Assembly: GCF_002140915.1 (NCBI RefSeq) | Contig: NZ_NGKU01000001.1 | Location: 602,799 to 666,798, forward strand | Direction of reading: 5' to 3' | DNA: 64,000 bases | Origin: Candidatus Enterococcus testudinis | Lineage (GTDB): Bacteria; Bacillota; Bacilli; Lactobacillales; Enterococcaceae | Notes under the pieces: generated by a model | What the model saw: only the letters and a program-made list of their open reading frames with translations | Database searches by the model: none | What the model was told of the DNA's origin: nothing | In this document: positions 7,075 through 15,954 of the stretch, piece by piece | Layout of the letters: each line of letters begins with the position of its first letter | Position numbering within the stretch: the first letter of the stretch is position 1 | Translations under genes and position numbers: made by a program

Positions 7075-8403
7075 ATGTCAGAAATTTCTAAACAAACAAC
7101 AGCTGAGTTTGCAGCAGCTTATCTAGAAAACAATAAACAAAACGCCCTGCAACGTGGTGTAGTCAAAAACGGCATCACCGCTTCTGCAGAAAACATCAGT
7201 GCCAAAATCGTCAATGTACCAGTATTTTCTGTTGATGTGACTACAGGTAAAGTATCGAACCAAAAACAATCTGGCCGTTGCTGGATGTTTGCGGCCTTGA
7301 ATACCTTCCGTCATAAAATGTTGAACAATTTTAAATTAAAAGAGTTTGAATTGTCTCAAAACCATACCTTCTTTTGGGACAAATATGAAAAAGCCAATTA
7401 TTTCTATGAAAATATTTTGGCGACAGCGTCAGAACCTGTGACAAGCCGCAAAGTTGCTTTCTTATTGCAAACACCACAACAAGATGGTGGTCAATGGGAT
7501 ATGATCGTATCGATCTTCCAAAAATATGGTGTCGTACCAAAATCTGTGATGCCTGAAAGCAGCAACTCATCAAATTCTCGTGATCTAAACAATTACTTGA
7601 ACAAAAAACTACGTAAGGATGCTGTTGCTTTACGGAAATTGGTTGAAGCTGGTGAAACGGATACAGACATTCAAGCTGCGAAAGAAGCAATGTTGCAAGA
7701 CGTGTACAATTTCTTAGCAACATCTTTAGGCACCCCACCGGAAACATTTGATTTTGAATACCGCGATGAAGACAAGGTGTATCACATCGACCGCGATTTA
7801 ACACCGCAAAGTTTTTATGACAAATATGTAGGTGTGGATTTGAATGATTATGTAAGTATTATCAATGCCCCAACGGCAGACAAACCGTATGACAAATCTT
7901 ATACAGTTGACATGTTAGGCAATGTCGTAGGCGGAAAGGAAGTCAAATACCTGAATGTTGATATGCCGACTTTCAAAAAATTGGCGATCGCACAACTTGA
8001 ACAAGGAGAATCTGTATGGTTTGGTTGTGATGTCGGTCAATCATCCACGAGAGATTCCGGTATCATGTCATTGGATGCCTATGATATGAATGACTTATTC
8101 GATGTTGACTTTACGATGACAAAAGCAGAACGATTGGATTTTGGTGAAAGTTTGATGACTCATGCCATGGTCTTAACTGGGGTGGATATCATCGATGGTG
8201 AATCAACCAAATGGAAAGTCGAAAATAGCTGGGGAGAAAAAGTCGGTACAGATGGATTCTTCGTTATGAGTGATGAATGGATGGATGAATACACCTACCA
8301 AATCGTTGTCCGCAAAGAGTTCTTATCACCAGAACAACTAGCAGCTTTTGAAGCTGAACCAAAAGTGTTGGCTCCTTGGGATCCAATGGGTGCATTGGCG
8401 TAG
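7075..8403 (+). CDS. pepC: Aminopeptidase C (bleomycin hydrolase family, C1B)
   Basis: A 442-residue cytosolic cysteine peptidase that removes N-terminal residues from peptides, part of lactic acid bacterial peptide use. The papain-like triad is visible: Cys69 in QSGRCWMFA, His363 in THAMVLTGV and Asn384 in ENSWG, with the oxyanion Gln63 or 65 in NQKQ. The C-terminus ends in a short hydrophobic tail (...PMGALA), consistent with the family's C-terminal extension reaching the active site in the hexamer. It is monocistronic with a strong terminator. Confidence 0.97.
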   Translation: MSEISKQTTAEFAAAYLENNKQNALQRGVVKNGITASAENISAKIVNVPVFSVDVTTGKVSNQKQSGRCWMFAALNTFRHKMLNNFKLKEFELSQNHTFFWDKYEKANYFYENILATASEPVTSRKVAFLLQTPQQDGGQWDMIVSIFQKYGVVPKSVMPESSNSSNSRDLNNYLNKKLRKDAVALRKLVEAGETDTDIQAAKEAMLQDVYNFLATSLGTPPETFDFEYRDEDKVYHIDRDLTPQSFYDKYVGVDLNDYVSIINAPTADKPYDKSYTVDMLGNVVGGKEVKYLNVDMPTFKKLAIAQLEQGESVWFGCDVGQSSTRDSGIMSLDAYDMNDLFDVDFTMTKAERLDFGESLMTHAMVLTGVDIIDGESTKWKVENSWGEKVGTDGFFVMSDEWMDEYTYQIVVRKEFLSPEQLAAFEAEPKVLAPWDPMGALA

Positions 8404-8409
8404 AAATGG

Positions 8410-8449
8410 AAAAAGCTTTGATCGATGCTGATTGATCAAAGCTTTTTTT
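8410..8449 (+). terminator. Terminator of pepC
   Basis: AAAAAGCTTTGATC (8410-8423) pairs with GATCAAAGCTTTTT (8434-8447), continuing into a T run. From here to 8619 I see no gene. Confidence 0.93.
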
Positions 8450-8619
8450 GATATGCACGATCTGAAACGATGAAAATGCGCGCAGTATCTGAAATAGGCA
8501 TATTCATCCAATCAAAAAAATAGTCAGCATAAGACTGCGTATCTTTTTTTGTACCTTATCAGGCGACATCTATTTTAGGATCAAGCCAATCTTAGGTGAG
8601 GTGACAGGAGAGGAAACGC

Positions 8620-9657
8620 ATGACTGATAATGAAGTAGAAGCAGTTGATTCAGCTATTTTGAGTGACATCCAACAGATTATCACCACGTCAAAAGCGCAA
8701 GCGATGCGCAGTATCGATTTTCAAAGAGTCTTGATGTATTGGCAGATTGGCCAAAGAATCGTTGTTGAAGAACAAGACAATCAGGAACGGGCTGCGTATG
8801 GGATAAGCCTTTTAAAAAATTTAGGTGATGTCTTGCACAGTAAATATGGGGGAGGTTTTTCAGAAAGAAGCTTGCGGTTAGCCAGACAATTTTACCTCAC
8901 CTATCCAATTCGGAACGCACTGCGTTCCGAATTGAACTGGCTGCAATACCGTCTGCTTATCAGAATCGATGATCCAGATAAGCGAGAATATTATGCTTTA
9001 GAAGCTGTGCATAATCATTGGACGGGTCGAGAGCTGGAGCGGCAAATCAATTCTCTATTGTATGAGCGGTTGCTGATGTCCACGGATAAGGCATCCGTAT
9101 TGCAAGTTGCGCGAAAGCAACGTTTGCCGGAGGATCCGCGAGAAATCATCAAAGACCCTATGGTGCTAGAATTTTTAGGGCTGTCTGATCAACCTGCCTA
9201 TCATGAAAGCCAACTAGAATCCGCATTGATCAATCATTTAGAAGCATTTATGCTTGAACTAGGCAATGGCTTTTCCTTTGTGGCGCGTCAAAAAAGGATT
9301 ATGTTGGAAGATGAGGCGTTCTTTATCGATTTGGTCTTCTATAATCGCTTATTGCGGGCTCATGTGATCGTTGAAATCAAAACCCGGAAGTTGACCCATG
9401 GTGATTTGGGACAGCTTCAGATGTATGTCAATTATTATGACCGTATAGAGAAATTAGCGGATGAACAACCAACGATCGGGATTTTGTTATGTACCCAGAA
9501 GAATGATACATTGGTCAAATTTGCTTTGCCACAGACGAATCAAACGATTGTGGCGAGCAAGTATGAAACGATTCTCCCAAGTGAAACACGTTTATTGGCA
9601 GAAATAGCGAAAGTGGAAGAACAGTTTGAGCAGGAACAGCAGCAACCTGCTGATTGA
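8620..9657 (+). CDS. YhcG/DUF1016 PD-(D/E)XK nuclease-family protein
   Basis: A 345-residue two-domain protein. The N-terminal YhcG domain (about 10-165) contains the YWQIGQRI, FSERSLRLARQFY and NW..YRLLIRIDD signatures. The C-terminal PD-(D/E)XK nuclease domain (about 180-335) shows FIDLVFYN, then VIVEIKTR (E-I-K) and GQLQMYVNYYD. Family members occur near restriction systems, toxins and mobile DNA, and a nuclease role in defence or DNA processing is inferred. Here it stands alone between pepC and tcyP. A 29-base palindrome is embedded in the coding sequence at 8906-8934. The start ATG 8620 follows GGAGAGG. Confidence 0.9.
   Translation: MTDNEVEAVDSAILSDIQQIITTSKAQAMRSIDFQRVLMYWQIGQRIVVEEQDNQERAAYGISLLKNLGDVLHSKYGGGFSERSLRLARQFYLTYPIRNALRSELNWLQYRLLIRIDDPDKREYYALEAVHNHWTGRELERQINSLLYERLLMSTDKASVLQVARKQRLPEDPREIIKDPMVLEFLGLSDQPAYHESQLESALINHLEAFMLELGNGFSFVARQKRIMLEDEAFFIDLVFYNRLLRAHVIVEIKTRKLTHGDLGQLQMYVNYYDRIEKLADEQPTIGILLCTQKNDTLVKFALPQTNQTIVASKYETILPSETRLLAEIAKVEEQFEQEQQQPAD
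8906..8934. repeat. 29-base near-perfect palindrome inside the YhcG gene
   Basis: Two 14-base arms (8906-8919 and 8921-8934) are exact reverse complements around a single central C at 8920. The stretch encodes the residues PIRNALRSELNW, just before the conserved NW...YR motif. A hairpin this tight inside a reading frame is unlike the surrounding gene. Confidence 0.9.
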
Positions 9658-9736
9658 ATAAAATAACATTTTTGTGATTTGCTTTAGATTGTGGGCGCTT
9701 TTTTCTGAGAATATCCCCATTCAGCAAACTTATTTA

Positions 9737-9765
9737 TTGTAAGATTTCCAAATCTTCTTTAGAAT
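9737..9765 (+). promoter_or_regulatory. Promoter of tcyP
   Basis: TTGTAA (9737-9742), 17-base spacer, TAGAAT (9760-9765). Transcription would start near 9772, leaving a leader of about 113 bases. Confidence 0.65.
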
Positions 9766-9771
9766 AGAAAG

Positions 9772-9884
9772 GTCACTAATGATGTCACACGTCTCATTAG
9801 AGTGAACTGTTGAAGAATGGTCACTGGGAACCTTTACTTCCTTTGACAGACTTTGTCATCTTATTTTATTTAAGGAGGATTCAA
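9772..9884 (+). ncRNA. Structured 5' leader of tcyP, class unknown
   Basis: The leader contains a stem CTAATGA (9776-9782) with TCATTAG (9794-9800), extended by flanking TCACT/AGTGA, and later a small hairpin TGACA-GACTT-TGTCA (9844-9858). A possible eight-codon open frame (ATG 9779 to TGA 9805) lies across the first stem. It does not match the S-box, T-box or other riboswitch cores I know. Confidence 0.4.
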
Positions 9885-11273
9885 ATGACAAATCTGTTAA
9901 CTGTAATTGTTGTACTTATTTTTGCTGCCCTTATTTATGGGTTCTACTTGTTGCAAAAGCGCCACGTGAAATTTTCAACCCGGGTATTTGGCGCTTTGTT
10001 TGTCGGTATCGTCTTTGGTGGTATCTTGCAATTGATTTTTGGCACTGGCTCTGATGTGGTAACCCAATCACTGGAGTGGATCACAATGGTCGGCAGCGGC
10101 TATGTGGCTTTGCTGCAAATGTTGATCATGCCATTGATTTTCGTTTCTATCGTTGGGGCATTTACCAAAATGAAAGAAAGCGAAAAAATCAAGAAAATCA
10201 GTTTTACTGTATTGGCGACATTGCTGGGAACGACAGCAATTGCTGCTTTGATCGGTATTTCTATGGTCATGGTCTTTGGTTTAGACGGTGCAAGTTTCAC
10301 AGAAGGTGCGACGGAAACAGCCCGCATTGCAGAACTTGCAGAACGTTCGACACAAGTGCAAGACTTGTCGATTCCGCAACAAATCGTGTCTTTTATCCCA
10401 AGCAATGTCTTTGCTGACTTTGCTGGCACTCGATCAACCAGTACGATCGGTGTGGTGATTTTCTCTGCTTTTGTGGGGATCGCCTTTTTAGGTGTCAAAC
10501 GCAAATCGCCGAAAGAAGCAGAAACCTTTGCCAATTTAATGAATAGCTTATACAAAATCGTGATGCGCATCGTGACGTTGGTCTTGCGCTTGACTCCCTA
10601 CGGCGTTTTAGCGTTGATGACGAATGTGTTGGCATCAAGTGATTTTGCTGCTATCTTAAATTTGGGTAAATTTATCTTGGCTTCATATGCAGCCTTGATT
10701 TTGGTCCTTTTGGTTCACTCACTGCTGTTGATTGCAGTAAGAGTCAATCCAGTAACCTATTTCAAAAAAGCTTTTCCAGTATTGAGTTTTGCCTTCACCT
10801 CTCGTTCTAGTGCTGGGGCATTACCCTTAAATATCGAAACCCAAACAAAAGCATTGGGTGTCGATGAAGCAACCGCCAACTTTTCAGGCAGCTTTGGCTT
10901 GTCGATTGGTCAAAATGGTTGTGCCGGGGTTTATCCAGCTATGTTGGCAACGATCGTGGCACCAACTGTAGGAATCAATGTCTTTGACTGGCAATTTATT
11001 TTGCTGTTGGTGGCTGTGGTAACGATCAGTTCCTTTGGTGTTGCTGGTGTCGGCGGCGGGGCAACCTTTGCTTCATTGATTGTCTTAGGCTCGATGAATC
11101 TGCCCATCGCCATTGTTGGATTGGTGATCTCTGTGGAACCCTTGATCGATATGGCTCGTACCTTGGTAAACGTTAGCGACAGTATGGTGGCTGGTGTGGT
11201 GACAAGTAGTCGCATCAATGAATTGGATCGCTCTGTATTAGACGATACAGCGGCTGTCATCGACGCAGAATAA
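9885..11273 (+). CDS. tcyP: L-cystine/dicarboxylate-family symporter TcyP
   Basis: A 462-residue DAACS-family secondary transporter with about eight to ten membrane helices. The re-entrant loop signature is TSRSSAGALPLNIET (near 309-323), and SIGQNGCAGVYPAM and SFGVAGVGGGATFASL follow, as in TcyP sodium-coupled cystine importers rather than glutamate carriers. ATG 9885 follows AAGGAGG. An upstream in-frame extension to 9810 has no ribosome binding site and would add an unrelated N-terminus. Its likely role is sulfur amino acid supply. Confidence 0.9.
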   Translation: MTNLLTVIVVLIFAALIYGFYLLQKRHVKFSTRVFGALFVGIVFGGILQLIFGTGSDVVTQSLEWITMVGSGYVALLQMLIMPLIFVSIVGAFTKMKESEKIKKISFTVLATLLGTTAIAALIGISMVMVFGLDGASFTEGATETARIAELAERSTQVQDLSIPQQIVSFIPSNVFADFAGTRSTSTIGVVIFSAFVGIAFLGVKRKSPKEAETFANLMNSLYKIVMRIVTLVLRLTPYGVLALMTNVLASSDFAAILNLGKFILASYAALILVLLVHSLLLIAVRVNPVTYFKKAFPVLSFAFTSRSSAGALPLNIETQTKALGVDEATANFSGSFGLSIGQNGCAGVYPAMLATIVAPTVGINVFDWQFILLLVAVVTISSFGVAGVGGGATFASLIVLGSMNLPIAIVGLVISVEPLIDMARTLVNVSDSMVAGVVTSSRINELDRSVLDDTAAVIDAE

Positions 11274-11304
11274 ACCAAATCAAAAGAGGATCTTAGTCCG
11301 AAAG

Positions 11305-11329
11305 AAAGACTACGTGTGGTCTTTTTTTT
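11305..11329 (+). terminator. Terminator of tcyP
   Basis: AAAGACTA (11305-11312) pairs with TGGTCTTT (G-U tolerated), followed by eight T. Confidence 0.75.
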
Positions 11330-11429
11330 GTGCAGTTTTGCGCTGTATTGGAGAAAACCAAACGTTTCTTCCCCCTCTGACATTCTTTCTGCTATACTTT
11401 TAAGTATAAACATTCGGGAGGTTTTGAAT

Positions 11430-12209
11430 ATGTCACAATTGATCGAACTAGAACAGGCGGCAAATGTCAGAGAACTGGGCGGCTATCAGACTAAGTATGG
11501 CAGTGTAATCAAGGATAGAAAACTGATTCGCAGCGCTGCTATCGATGCGCTCACAAGTGCAGACCAAGAAAAATTGGCAGATTATGGCGTCAATCAAGTG
11601 GTCGATTTTCGTTCGCTAGCTGAAAGCCAAGCACAACCTGATCGACCAATCAAAGGCGCGAAAGAAGTGTTTTTGCCAATTTTTGAAGAAGATGAAACGA
11701 TGGTTTCATTATCCCCTGAAAGCTTGAAACAGCGTCTTGATGACGGGGAAGATGCCGAGGAACAGATGAAAAAAGTGTATCGTCACTTTGTTGAAAGCCC
11801 ACACGCCCGTAAGCAATATCGCCAATTTTTTGATCATGTGATAGACAATGCCAATGGCTCTGGGGCAACACTATTTCATTGTACTGCGGGCAAAGACCGG
11901 ACCGGTTTTGGGGCTTTCTTACTGCTGCATGTTTTAGGTGTCGATCCGGATACGATCAAAGAGGACTATTTGGCGACCAATCGCTATTTGGGCCCCATGT
12001 TGAAGGCGAAATTTGAACCTATGACGAAACATTTAGAGGCTGATATCCTCAATGCGATTTCGGTTTTGATGCGTGCGGAAGAAAGTTTCCTTGCGGAGAG
12101 TATCGCAACGATCAAGAAGCAATATGGCTCAGTGGATCAGTACATTGAAGTGGGGCTAGGTCTACGAAAAGAAGAACAGGATTATTTGATTGCCCACTTG
12201 ACTGAGTAA
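11430..12209 (+). CDS. Tyrosine-protein phosphatase (Y_phosphatase3, LipA-like)
   Basis: A 259-residue phosphatase. The P-loop HCTAGKDRTGF (HC-x5-R, near residues 151-161) has the GKDRT form of the Listeria LipA/Mycobacterium PtpB group, which act on phosphotyrosine and often on phosphoinositides. VRELGGY near the N-terminus and DFRS near 64-67 are other family hallmarks. There is no signal peptide, so the protein is cytosolic as seen here. ATG 11430 follows GGGAGG. The physiological substrate is unknown. Confidence 0.92.
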   Translation: MSQLIELEQAANVRELGGYQTKYGSVIKDRKLIRSAAIDALTSADQEKLADYGVNQVVDFRSLAESQAQPDRPIKGAKEVFLPIFEEDETMVSLSPESLKQRLDDGEDAEEQMKKVYRHFVESPHARKQYRQFFDHVIDNANGSGATLFHCTAGKDRTGFGAFLLLHVLGVDPDTIKEDYLATNRYLGPMLKAKFEPMTKHLEADILNAISVLMRAEESFLAESIATIKKQYGSVDQYIEVGLGLRKEEQDYLIAHLTE

Positions 12210-12364
12210 AGGATGGGCCACAATGACTGACTTTCAGTCGACAGGCAAGAATGTCAATCTGGGTATCAGTGATAGTATTTATTGGTTCATTTAAATCAAT
12301 TTGGCGAAAGCTGCGGAGCAAGTGTCGATAACAGCTTGAACCGTTTTTAGGAGGCAGTTTTTTA

Positions 12365-13123
12365 ATGGCAACAAAGTACCAAACGACGCATGAAGTTGCG
12401 TATTATGAGTGTGATATCAATCAAACGATGACCTTTCCAGCTATGTTGGGTGTAGCAATCAAAACGTCTGAGGAGCAAAGTGCGCAATTAGACCGCGGTC
12501 CGGATGTGATTGCAGGTTATGGGTTGACGTGGATCATTACCAGCTACCATATCTTGGTGACCAGGCTGCCAAAAGTCGGAGAGCAGATCCAAGTGGCAAC
12601 CCAAGCGAAGGAATACAATAAGTTCTTTTGCTACCGTTACTTCTGGTTGTTAGATGAGCAAGGAAATGAACTGGTCAAAATCGAAGCTGTGTTTGCCTTG
12701 ATGAATCCAGAAACCCGGAAGGTCAGCAGTGTACCTGATGAGATCGTGGCACCTTTTGGCAGCGAAAAAATCAAGCGTATCAAACGCTATCCGAAAATCG
12801 ATCCCATCACCAATGGCCAATCTTTGCCCTATCGTGTACGGTTTTATGATATTGACAGCAATCAGCATGTCAATAATGCGATGTATTTTAATTGGCTGTT
12901 AGATGTACTGGGCTACGACTTTTTGACAAGCCACCAAGTAAAAGAAGTCACGATTCGATTTGATCGAGAAGTCGCCTATGGCAATTTGATCGATAGCCAT
13001 GTCCAAATCAATGAAGCACAAACTTTGGCAACTGGAGACACGCTGCCTTTGCAAACACTGCATGAAATCAAAATTGCTGATATCACCTATTGTGAAGCTG
13101 TCTTTAGCTGGATCACGGTATAA
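12365..13123 (+). CDS. Acyl-ACP thioesterase (TesBac/FatA family)
   Basis: A 252-residue double hotdog-fold thioesterase that hydrolyses acyl-ACP to free fatty acid. The first hotdog is about 1-130 (ECDINQTMTFPAML). The second begins near 152 with VRFYDIDSNQHVNNAMYFNW, carrying the conserved Asn/His region of the family. In lactic acid bacteria it likely tunes fatty acid chain release. ATG 12365 follows TAGGAGG. The 155 bases before it contain a small hairpin (GACTG...CAGTC at 12226-12240) but no recognised operator. Confidence 0.9.
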   Translation: MATKYQTTHEVAYYECDINQTMTFPAMLGVAIKTSEEQSAQLDRGPDVIAGYGLTWIITSYHILVTRLPKVGEQIQVATQAKEYNKFFCYRYFWLLDEQGNELVKIEAVFALMNPETRKVSSVPDEIVAPFGSEKIKRIKRYPKIDPITNGQSLPYRVRFYDIDSNQHVNNAMYFNWLLDVLGYDFLTSHQVKEVTIRFDREVAYGNLIDSHVQINEAQTLATGDTLPLQTLHEIKIADITYCEAVFSWITV

Positions 13124-13126
13124 AAT

Positions 13127-13163
13127 AAACGTCCTGACTGCTTTTTTTAGCGTGAGGACGTTT
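13127..13163. terminator. Bidirectional terminator between thioesterase and asparaginase genes
   Basis: AAACGTCCT (13127-13135) pairs with AGGACGTTT (13155-13163). The genes converge here. Confidence 0.8.
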
Positions 13164-13172
13164 GTTTTCTCA

Positions 13173-14141
13173 TTAGTTTTCCATAAATGCAGTCAATTCT
13201 GGTAAAGGGAGTCCGCGGTTTTTGGCGATCAATAATTTGATGCGGGCTTTTTGGCTATTGATGCTGTTGCAAAAAATAATCCCCAACTGCTGCAGTTCGA
13301 TACCGCCCCCCGGGTAATCATAGACGGGTTCCGCGATGCCATTGAAGCAGCGAGATACCAATACGACGGGAATATTTCGAGCAATCAGTTTCTTTAAAGG
13401 GTCGATTGTTTGTGGCGGCAAATTGCCAGCACCGAGGGCTTCGATCACTAGGCCATCGATTTGAGAATCAGCCAATGCGTTAAAGAGTTCACCAGTCATA
13501 CCTGCATAGGCTTTCACGATAGGGAATAGACCGTCCACAGAATCAACGTCTAGTTGACGGCTGTTCAATAATTCTTGCATAAAGATGATGCGATGTTTCG
13601 TCACCAAACCGATGGGACCCAATGTCGGTGTACGGAAGGTAGCGATATTTGTCGTATGGGTTTTGGTCACATAGCGGGCTGAATGGATCTCATCGTTCAT
13701 GACCACAAGCACACCTTTGTTGACGGCATCAGGGCATTTCGCAACCCGAATGGCACTTTCAAAATTATACAGGCCATCACTACCGATCTCATTGCTGGAA
13801 CGCATCGCGCCGGTCACCACTATGGGCAATTGGCCGCCAATCGTGGTATCTAGGAAAAAGGCAGTTTCTTCTAACGTATCGGTGCCGTGGGTAATAACGA
13901 CACCCTCCACACCACCGATGTGTGCCAGTTGGATCCGTTCTTTTAATTGCAGCATTTCATTTGGTGTCATATGGGGACTAGGCAAATTAAAAATATCTTC
14001 TACGATCAATTCCACATCTTCTTCAATGTGGATCGGTGCGTCCATCAGTGGATTGCTGACGTCTGGGCTGACACCACCAGTTAATGTATCTTCTTTCATA
14101 GCAATCGTTCCGCCAGTATGTAACACGAGAATTCGCTTCAT
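13173..14141 (-). CDS. L-asparaginase, type I-like
   Basis: A 322-residue asparaginase that converts asparagine to aspartate and ammonia. The catalytic residues are visible: Thr12 in HTGGTI (near 8-13), the THGTDT motif at 84-89 (Thr87, Asp88) and Lys160 in ARYVTK. There is no signal peptide, so it is the cytosolic form. The start ATG 14141 follows AGGTG. It diverges from the DUF72 gene, with about 85 bases shared between them. Confidence 0.95.
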   Translation of the reverse strand: MKRILVLHTGGTIAMKEDTLTGGVSPDVSNPLMDAPIHIEEDVELIVEDIFNLPSPHMTPNEMLQLKERIQLAHIGGVEGVVITHGTDTLEETAFFLDTTIGGQLPIVVTGAMRSSNEIGSDGLYNFESAIRVAKCPDAVNKGVLVVMNDEIHSARYVTKTHTTNIATFRTPTLGPIGLVTKHRIIFMQELLNSRQLDVDSVDGLFPIVKAYAGMTGELFNALADSQIDGLVIEALGAGNLPPQTIDPLKKLIARNIPVVLVSRCFNGIAEPVYDYPGGGIELQQLGIIFCNSINSQKARIKLLIAKNRGLPLPELTAFMEN

Positions 14142-14164
14142 TTATTCATCACCTGCATTAATTA

Positions 14165-14194
14165 TTTACGCTTCACTCTAAACTATTGTATACT
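14165..14194 (+). promoter_or_regulatory. Promoter of the DUF72-HAD unit
   Basis: TTTACG (14165-14170), 18-base spacer, TATACT (14189-14194). It lies in the divergent region between asparaginase and DUF72. Confidence 0.55.
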
Positions 14195-14226
14195 ATTGAA
14201 ATGAGAAGACAAGTGAGGTGTCAAAA

Positions 14227-15057
14227 ATGATTCGCATCGGCTGCACAACATTTAGTGAACATGGTCGTCTAGTAGATAGAAAAAGTTCAAAATTATTTGA
14301 ATATGCCCGCTATTTTCCCGTTGTGGAGTTGGATACGACCTATCATTTTTTGCCTAAAGAAAAAGATGTGCGCAATTGGCTAACACAAGTACCAGATAAC
14401 TTTCGCTTCGTCCTGAAAGTGCATCAAAGTATCACGACCCAAGGGGATGTACCAGAAGGGATGACAGTAGAAGAATCATTGACACGCTTCAAAGAAGCGA
14501 TTGCACCAATGGTGGAGGCTGGGAAGTTGTTTTGTCTGTTGGCGCAATTTCCAAATCAGTTCAAATGTACCAAACAACATGTGGCGTATTTGGATCAAGT
14601 GAGAATATGGTTCGCTGATTATCCGTTGGCGATTGAATTGCGGGATCATAGCTGGTATCAACCGGATGTCTATCCATCCATGATCGACTTTATGAAACAG
14701 CGTCAGTTCTCTTTGGTTGTCGTGGATCAGCCGAAAAAACTGTCCACAACGATTCCGCTGGATCCGACAGTCACGAATCCATCCTTTACTTTGTGCCGCT
14801 TTCATGGCCGCAATGATAGCGGATGGACAGCCACCGGTCCAGATGCGAAACAAGTGCGCACATTGTATCGTTACAATGAGAAAGAAATCAATGAATTGTC
14901 CACCGCCATACAATCTGTTTCTGCCAATACAAAAGAAACAGCGGTGATTTTTAATAACAATGCTGGCCGAGATGCAGCGGATAATGCGCGAGAGATGATC
15001 AGCAAGCTGCAATTGACGTATGAAGCATTGAATCCCAACCAATTAGCATTATTTTGA
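14227..15057 (+). CDS. DUF72 family protein (YecE-like)
   Basis: A 276-residue DUF72 protein of unknown biochemical role, expected to fold as a TIM barrel. Family features are IRIGCTTFSEHG at the N-terminus, VELDTTYHFLP, FRFVLKVHQSIT, LAIELRDHSWY and the C-terminal FNNNAGRDAADNA. ATG 14227 is six bases after GAGGTG. The GTG at 14218 is inside that ribosome binding site. The stop codon lies within the ribosome binding site of the next gene, so the HAD gene is likely coupled to it. Confidence 0.9.
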   Translation: MIRIGCTTFSEHGRLVDRKSSKLFEYARYFPVVELDTTYHFLPKEKDVRNWLTQVPDNFRFVLKVHQSITTQGDVPEGMTVEESLTRFKEAIAPMVEAGKLFCLLAQFPNQFKCTKQHVAYLDQVRIWFADYPLAIELRDHSWYQPDVYPSMIDFMKQRQFSLVVVDQPKKLSTTIPLDPTVTNPSFTLCRFHGRNDSGWTATGPDAKQVRTLYRYNEKEINELSTAIQSVSANTKETAVIFNNNAGRDAADNAREMISKLQLTYEALNPNQLALF

Positions 15058-15065
15058 GGAGTCCT

Positions 15066-15920
15066 ATGATTAAAGCAATTTTTTTTGATATCGATGGTAC
15101 ATTGATTGCCAATAACGGCAAAGCCTTATCTAGTACCCGGGCAGCCATCCAACAAGCCCAAGAAAAAGGGGTCTTATGTGGGGTTGCGACAGGACGTGGT
15201 CCTGTCGAATTGGACAAAGTCATCGATTATCTACCGTTGGATATGTTTATTACCTATAATGGGCAATTCGTTTATACAAATGAAAGCTTGATCTATGCCA
15301 AGCCATTTTCAAAGCCAACGCTAGAAACCATTGTTGACTATGCAGATGAAAATTATCGTCAAGTGATGTTTGGCGGTGAGACCCAAGTCGCGGGCAGTTT
15401 GACGATCCGTTTAAGTCAATCGCCGGTGATGCAGCGGTATCTGCGGTTTGTACCGAAGAAATTTCCAGTCGGCTTTTTGAAGAAAATGTTGCAGCGTTTT
15501 AGTCCCAATCGCAATGCCAAGAGATATGAGTCATTAGATATTTTGCGAGAACCGATTTATCAATGTATCATGTTGAGTCCAGAGTCAGAAAAGGAAAAAT
15601 TGATGAATAAATTGCCGCAATGCGATTTCAAGCGCTCCAATGCCTATTCAGTGGATATCGTGCCCAAAAGAGGGTCAAAATTAAGAGGCATCAAAGAGTT
15701 CCTTGCCTATGAAGGCATTGCGATCGAAGAAGCGATGGCGTTTGGCGACCATTTCAATGATGTCGATATGTTAAAAGGCGTCGGTATTGGTGTGGCGATG
15801 GGGAACGGACAAGACGTGACCAAAGAAAGTGCTGATTATGTCACAGCCTCCAATGATGAGGATGGGATTCAACAAGCGTTGATCCATTATGGTATTATCG
15901 AGGCGAACCCGAAACAATAA
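15066..15920 (+). CDS. Cof-type HAD phosphatase (subclass IIB)
   Basis: A 284-residue HAD hydrolase: motif I FDIDGTLI (near 6-13), a large C2 cap, and motif IV FGDHFNDVDML (near 226-236). Cof-type enzymes dephosphorylate sugar phosphates or nucleotide cofactors. The ribosome binding site GAGGAG overlaps the TGA of the DUF72 gene, so translation is coupled. The MazG-like gene 34 bases downstream suggests a shared house-cleaning role, which is inference. Confidence 0.92.
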   Translation: MIKAIFFDIDGTLIANNGKALSSTRAAIQQAQEKGVLCGVATGRGPVELDKVIDYLPLDMFITYNGQFVYTNESLIYAKPFSKPTLETIVDYADENYRQVMFGGETQVAGSLTIRLSQSPVMQRYLRFVPKKFPVGFLKKMLQRFSPNRNAKRYESLDILREPIYQCIMLSPESEKEKLMNKLPQCDFKRSNAYSVDIVPKRGSKLRGIKEFLAYEGIAIEEAMAFGDHFNDVDMLKGVGIGVAMGNGQDVTKESADYVTASNDEDGIQQALIHYGIIEANPKQ

Positions 15921-15954
15921 ACCAGTCATGTGACACCAGAAAAGAGGAAGATAG

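Noticed and set aside
10100-10570. Long minus-strand open frame opposite tcyP
   Set aside because: The plus-strand frame encodes a conserved transporter; the opposite frame has low-complexity composition and no ribosome binding site.
11377-11398. Promoter CTGACA/TATACT before the tyrosine phosphatase gene
   Set aside because: The spacing is only 10 bases, too short for a sigma-A promoter; the -10-like TATACT may act with another -35 I cannot identify.
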